Source of the DNA: Coemansia sp. RSA 922
Taxonomy: Eukaryota > Kickxellomycota > Kickxellomycetes > Kickxellales > Kickxellaceae
Direction of reading: 5' to 3'
Assembly (NCBI GenBank): GCA_027577415.1
Contig: JANBQS010000938.1
Location: 1-10,236, forward strand
Length of the DNA: 10,236 bases
Below the pieces are notes generated by a model that was not told the DNA's origin, ran no database searches, and saw only the letters and a list, made by a program, of their open reading frames with translations. Shown in pieces: positions 7,908 through 10,236 of this stretch (position 1 is the stretch's first letter; each line of letters starts with the position of its first letter). A program made the translations under genes and the position numbers.

Positions 7908-8885
7908 CTAGGCGTACTTTTCGCTGGGCAGGCGAATGTGCTGGCTCCGGGCGTTCCAAATATCAATCCATGCCTTGACCTTTTCATAGACCATGAATGT
8001 GATAGCCTGGCCAGGCGCGACTCTCAAGATGCGCGGTGTGAGTCCGCGGTAAAACGCCTTGTATCCTTCCTTTTGCGCAATGTCACGAGTGACAGTGACA
8101 AAGCGGGTCCAGCCCGACTCGCCAGCGATCGTTGTAGCCTTTTGGATGCGCGTCTTGATAGTATCAATGGGGGCGTTAGAAAGTGGACCCATTGCACCGC
8201 TTACACCACCGAGTATCAGATGCTGGTAGCTCGGTAGCTCGTCCAAACCCTGCATCTGGCGTGCGATACGCTTGAACTCTTGGTAGAAAGTAAAGTTGAC
8301 AGCTTGGTTCGTGGCCTGGCGAAGCGCCGTCAATGCGACGCCCTTGTAGAGCGTCATAGGTCCCTCCTCCTTGACTATTGTGAAGGCGGCGTGCAGGGCG
8401 TTACGGTACTTTGGCACGTCCATAGGGTCGACGGTCGAGTGGCGCTGCGCCTGTAGCCGGATTTTGACCACATCCATTGGCGTCACTACTGCCACGGCCT
8501 CGGTGATTCCGGCGCCAAGGCCGGCCAGGAACACGCCAGATGTGGGGACGACTCCGGTCTCCTTGTTTGCCAGTAGAGTTTTGTAATACTCAAAGCTTGA
8601 GAAGCGGATGGCCATTTTGGGGACAATACCAGAGACCACGGCACCGAGTCCCTTGTAGAGTGCGCGAACGCCCTCACGCTGAACAATGCGCTGACCAACA
8701 CCCAAGAAGGACTTTGGTGCGGAGGCATCGATGACTGCGCGGCGCGAGTTCTTCAACTGCATGCGAACCTTTATTGTGTCCAAAGGATGGCAGCACATCG
8801 CCTCGGCTAGTCCGGCTGCACCGCCGGCTAGTAAGTGAGTTGAGAGACCAGTTTTTGTTGTGGTCTGTGACTTTGTGGCCGCCAT
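7908..8885 (-). CDS. SFC1: Mitochondrial succinate/fumarate carrier
   Basis: This 325-residue intronless frame is a mitochondrial carrier family protein with three tandem repeats and six predicted helices in the inner membrane. The carrier signatures are PLDTIK (34-39), PMDVVK (136-141) and PIDTIK (239-244). Segments AEAMCCHPLDTIKVRMQ, GIVPKMAIRFSSFEYYKTLL, GAGITEAV, KIRLQAQ, RQATNQ and RVAPGQAITF agree closely with yeast Sfc1/Acr1, the succinate-fumarate exchanger that imports cytosolic glyoxylate-cycle succinate in return for fumarate during growth on acetate, ethanol or fatty acids. The start at 8883-8885 has a good context (ACC-ATG-G) and gives the usual length with a short N-terminal tail and no cleavable presequence. 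The citrate carrier (Ctp1) is the nearest alternative, but the second-repeat residues fit Sfc1. In yeast this gene is under carbon-source control by zinc-cluster activators; here only a candidate CGG-type site is seen upstream. Confidence 0.94.
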   Translation of the reverse strand: MAATKSQTTTKTGLSTHLLAGGAAGLAEAMCCHPLDTIKVRMQLKNSRRAVIDASAPKSFLGVGQRIVQREGVRALYKGLGAVVSGIVPKMAIRFSSFEYYKTLLANKETGVVPTSGVFLAGLGAGITEAVAVVTPMDVVKIRLQAQRHSTVDPMDVPKYRNALHAAFTIVKEEGPMTLYKGVALTALRQATNQAVNFTFYQEFKRIARQMQGLDELPSYQHLILGGVSGAMGPLSNAPIDTIKTRIQKATTIAGESGWTRFVTVTRDIAQKEGYKAFYRGLTPRILRVAPGQAITFMVYEKVKAWIDIWNARSQHIRLPSEKYA

Positions 8886-9004
8886 GGTCTAGATTTATAA
8901 AAAGTGATATGTAGATGTCAAATAAGTATGTGTGAGAGATGTGAGAGTAAAAAAATAAAAAAAAAGTTGAAGACGCAAAAAAAAACAGGCAGAATGGATA
9001 TGCC

Positions 9005-9012
9005 TATTTATA
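9005..9012 (-). promoter_or_regulatory. Candidate TATA box of SFC1
   Basis: On the minus strand the sequence reads TATAAATAGG, a good TATA match, 120-127 nt upstream of the SFC1 ATG. This leaves room for an A/T-rich leader of about 90 nt. A second TATAAAT only about 10 nt from the ATG is too close to be used. Confidence 0.5.
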
Positions 9013-9277
9013 ATAATTTCAGCATCGTCGTCACTGTTGTTCTTATCGCTCGCTGTATGCCAGCCAAAAAAAATGCACGAGCCAAATAAAGGCGGAGGAG
9101 TTGGGCGGCATGTGGGAGTGCGTGAAAGATAGATTGCCTATCTGCTGCTGAAATGCACATGTATGCTCTGTGACAACGGCCCCGTGCCCATCAGGATAAG
9201 AGGAAGGGAAGACCAGCCCCTTCCACAAGCAGTCACTAAAAAAAATCTCCTTTTGTACTAATCTTCCTTTCGTTATC

Positions 9278-9301
9278 TACGGAGGAAAGGGAGCGTCCGT
9301 A
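9278..9301. promoter_or_regulatory. Inverted CGG repeat (possible zinc-cluster factor site)
   Basis: TACGGA at 9278-9283 is mirrored by TCCGTA at 9296-9301, giving 6-bp arms and a CGG-N14-CCG core. Inverted CGG triplets with fixed spacing are the classic target of dimeric Zn2Cys6 factors. It lies about 0.4 kb upstream of SFC1. No specific regulator can be named. Confidence 0.4.
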
Positions 9302-9311
9302 CATCAGCAAA

Positions 9312-9323
9312 GGTCAGCTGACC
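9312..9323. repeat. 12-bp perfect palindrome with E-box core
   Basis: GGTCAGCTGACC is perfectly self-complementary and contains CAGCTG (CANNTG class, bound by bHLH factors). It lies 10 bp from the inverted CGG repeat and 24 bp from a second palindrome, TCACATGTGA at 9348-9357, which also has a CANNTG core. Confidence 0.6.
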
Positions 9324-9347
9324 AGACTTTATCTATAAAATGAAGTT

Positions 9348-9357
9348 TCACATGTGA
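9348..9357. repeat. 10-bp perfect palindrome TCACATGTGA
   Basis: Self-complementary 10-mer with a CATGTG E-box core, just after a plus-strand TATAAAA (9334-9340). It may be a bHLH-type binding site shared by SFC1 and whatever lies to the right. Confidence 0.45.
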
Positions 9358-9627
9358 TGATGTCGATCATGCTCTTCAAAATCAAATTTACAAACACTAT
9401 GGCTCACGCCGAAAGAAAGACTACCTAAAAAAATAGCCTAGATCACGATCACTATGAGTAAGTGCCATCTGATAAAGGGGCTGATGTTGTTGCCAGGAAG
9501 TTTGAGCAACGGCTCCATCCAGTGGTAAAACATACCTTTAAGTGTGCCATCGACCTTCTTGTAGAGTTTGCTCTAATCCCTTTCCCCCAAATTTGTTTTT
9601 TGTTGTACGGAATTATCCGCAGGCTGC

Positions 9628-10236
9628 TTAGAAATGAGTGGTGATAAGTGCATAGGCCTGTGCACTATGTTTGTTGGTGACCACTGGTCGTTTAAATGAA
9701 GCCGGGCTATTCTTGGCATGCCTTTTCACCTTGGCTAGAGCACCCGCTGCCTCAGTGGCAGCCTGGTGGTACTTTGCAGCCCGGATAAAGATGGGCATCC
9801 AGCATGGGCACTCGTTCCAGGGCTTACAAGGAGGTCCAAGTAGGACAGATGTAGGAACTGGGACAGCTGGGAAAGCCAGAGGAGTCAAGCGACTAGCATG
9901 ACGATTAAGATGATGATGAGGAGTGTGGTACACTGGCTCAAAAGTAGTCACCTGGGCCGTAGTCAGGTCACAGGGAAAAACAAAACTTCCTATGTCTTCA
10001 GGGTCCCAATAGTAGGCAACTTGCAAAGTGTATTTCAGCAGAGGATGCTTGAGGTGCTTGACAAAATACCATGGGTGAGGCAGGCCCAGACACTCTGGCC
10101 AGCCTAAATAGGCAATGTTCCTTGTGGCATTTACATTCCTATTCCAAATCTTGAGACACACATTGGGGGACATCTTAATACCTGAAATTACCAACCTTCT
10201 TTCTAAACGTGGCTGTGATTTCAGTAACTTGTGATT
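9628..10236 (-). CDS. C-terminal part of a Fanzor/TnpB-like protein, probably inactive (runs off right edge)
   Basis: The frame is open from the right edge for 202 codons to a TAA at 9628-9630. Numbering from the edge, residues 31-41 read WNRNVNATRNI (10146-10114). This matches the RuvC-III motif of TnpB and its eukaryotic relative Fanzor (NRDVNAxxNI), RNA-guided nucleases carried by transposons, except that the catalytic Asp (residue 34) is Asn, codon AAT. The preceding residues 16-27 (VISGIKMSPNVC) fall where the second half of the zinc ribbon should be, yet only one Cys is left. The first ATG in view is residue 22, so the start must lie outside the window. About 160 residues follow the motif; they are Pro/His-rich (PHPWYF, PVYHTPHHHLN, PPCKPWNECPCW) and unrecognised, much longer than the usual short tail. 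The lost Asp and zinc ligands suggest a decayed or domesticated copy. The identification rests on one motif; chance similarity cannot be ruled out. Confidence 0.45.
   Translation of the reverse strand, partial: NHKLLKSQPRLERRLVISGIKMSPNVCLKIWNRNVNATRNIAYLGWPECLGLPHPWYFVKHLKHPLLKYTLQVAYYWDPEDIGSFVFPCDLTTAQVTTFEPVYHTPHHHLNRHASRLTPLAFPAVPVPTSVLLGPPCKPWNECPCWMPIFIRAAKYHQAATEAAGALAKVKRHAKNSPASFKRPVVTNKHSAQAYALITTHF

Larger units (their letters stand above)
8886..9627. other. SFC1 upstream region and gap to the Fanzor-like frame
   Basis: No convincing gene is present in these 742 bp. Next to SFC1 is an A-rich leader with runs of 7-9 A at about 8948-8985. A minus-strand TATAAATA lies at 9005-9012. 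Farther out are a CGG-N14-CCG inverted repeat (9278-9301), a 12-bp palindrome (9312-9323), a plus-strand TATAAAA (9334-9340) and a 10-bp palindrome (9348-9357). The plus frame at 9462-9644 and minus frames in this stretch match nothing I know. I see no terminal inverted repeat or target-site duplication that would mark a transposon end. Confidence 0.5.

Noticed and set aside
9357..9428. Small plus-strand frame of 23 codons after the TATAAAA
   Set aside because: Its ATG is only 17 nt from the TATA box, so it would lie upstream of the expected transcription start; the peptide has no recognisable features.
9454..9500. Possible plus-strand gene start ATGA|GTAAGT with a tiny first exon
   Set aside because: The string looks like a start codon followed by a donor site, but the nearest acceptor (CCAG at about 9497) leads to an early stop and no downstream exon is convincing.
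9462..9644. Plus-strand frame of 60 codons left of the Fanzor-like frame
   Set aside because: Partly overlaps the end of the minus-strand frame, unrecognised and short; no supporting signals.

Overview
The window looks like nuclear DNA of a filamentous fungus. It holds four clear full-length protein genes: a NADPH oxidase, a fungal-type homoserine O-acetyltransferase split by one canonical GT-AG intron, a Zn2Cys6 transcription factor and a succinate/fumarate mitochondrial carrier. Introns are few, intergenic gaps are short (about 0.1-0.8 kb), and the 5' leaders are CT- or A-rich. Together with a Fanzor-like fragment this would fit an early-diverging lineage such as Kickxellomycotina, but that placement is a guess. 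There are no bacterial-style operons, rRNA or CRISPR arrays, and I saw no tRNA.

Layout from left to right. (1) Positions 240 to 1, minus strand: the first 80 codons of an unrecognised gene that runs off the left edge. (2) 348-2255, minus: NADPH oxidase with all four haem histidines, FAD and NADPH motifs, and an extra disordered loop of about 110 residues between the flavin and NADPH lobes. (3) 2256-3059: divergent promoter region with a good TATA box for the next gene. (4) 3060-4610, plus: MET2 homoserine O-acetyltransferase in two exons with a 204-bp intron. (5) 4611-5063: MET2 3' region and promoter of the next gene, with a cluster of short GC-rich palindromes. (6) 5064-7643, plus: an 859-residue zinc-cluster transcription factor with polyglutamine N-terminus, coiled coil and fungal regulatory domain. 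(7) 7908-8885, minus: SFC1/ACR1-type succinate-fumarate carrier, convergent with (6). (8) 8886-9627: SFC1 upstream region with TATA boxes, a CGG-N14-CCG inverted repeat and two perfect palindromes. (9) 9628-10236, minus, open to the right edge: a reading frame containing what looks like the last RuvC motif of a TnpB/Fanzor nuclease, with the catalytic aspartate replaced by asparagine.

The genes do not form one pathway. MET2 makes O-acetylhomoserine for methionine and cysteine synthesis. The NADPH oxidase makes superoxide for signalling and differentiation. SFC1 links cytosolic glyoxylate-cycle succinate to the mitochondrial TCA cycle and gluconeogenesis. The transcription factor's target is unknown; a role at SFC1 can be tested but is not shown. 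The least ordinary parts are the Fanzor-like remnant at the right end, the NADPH oxidase loop and the unidentified left-edge gene.
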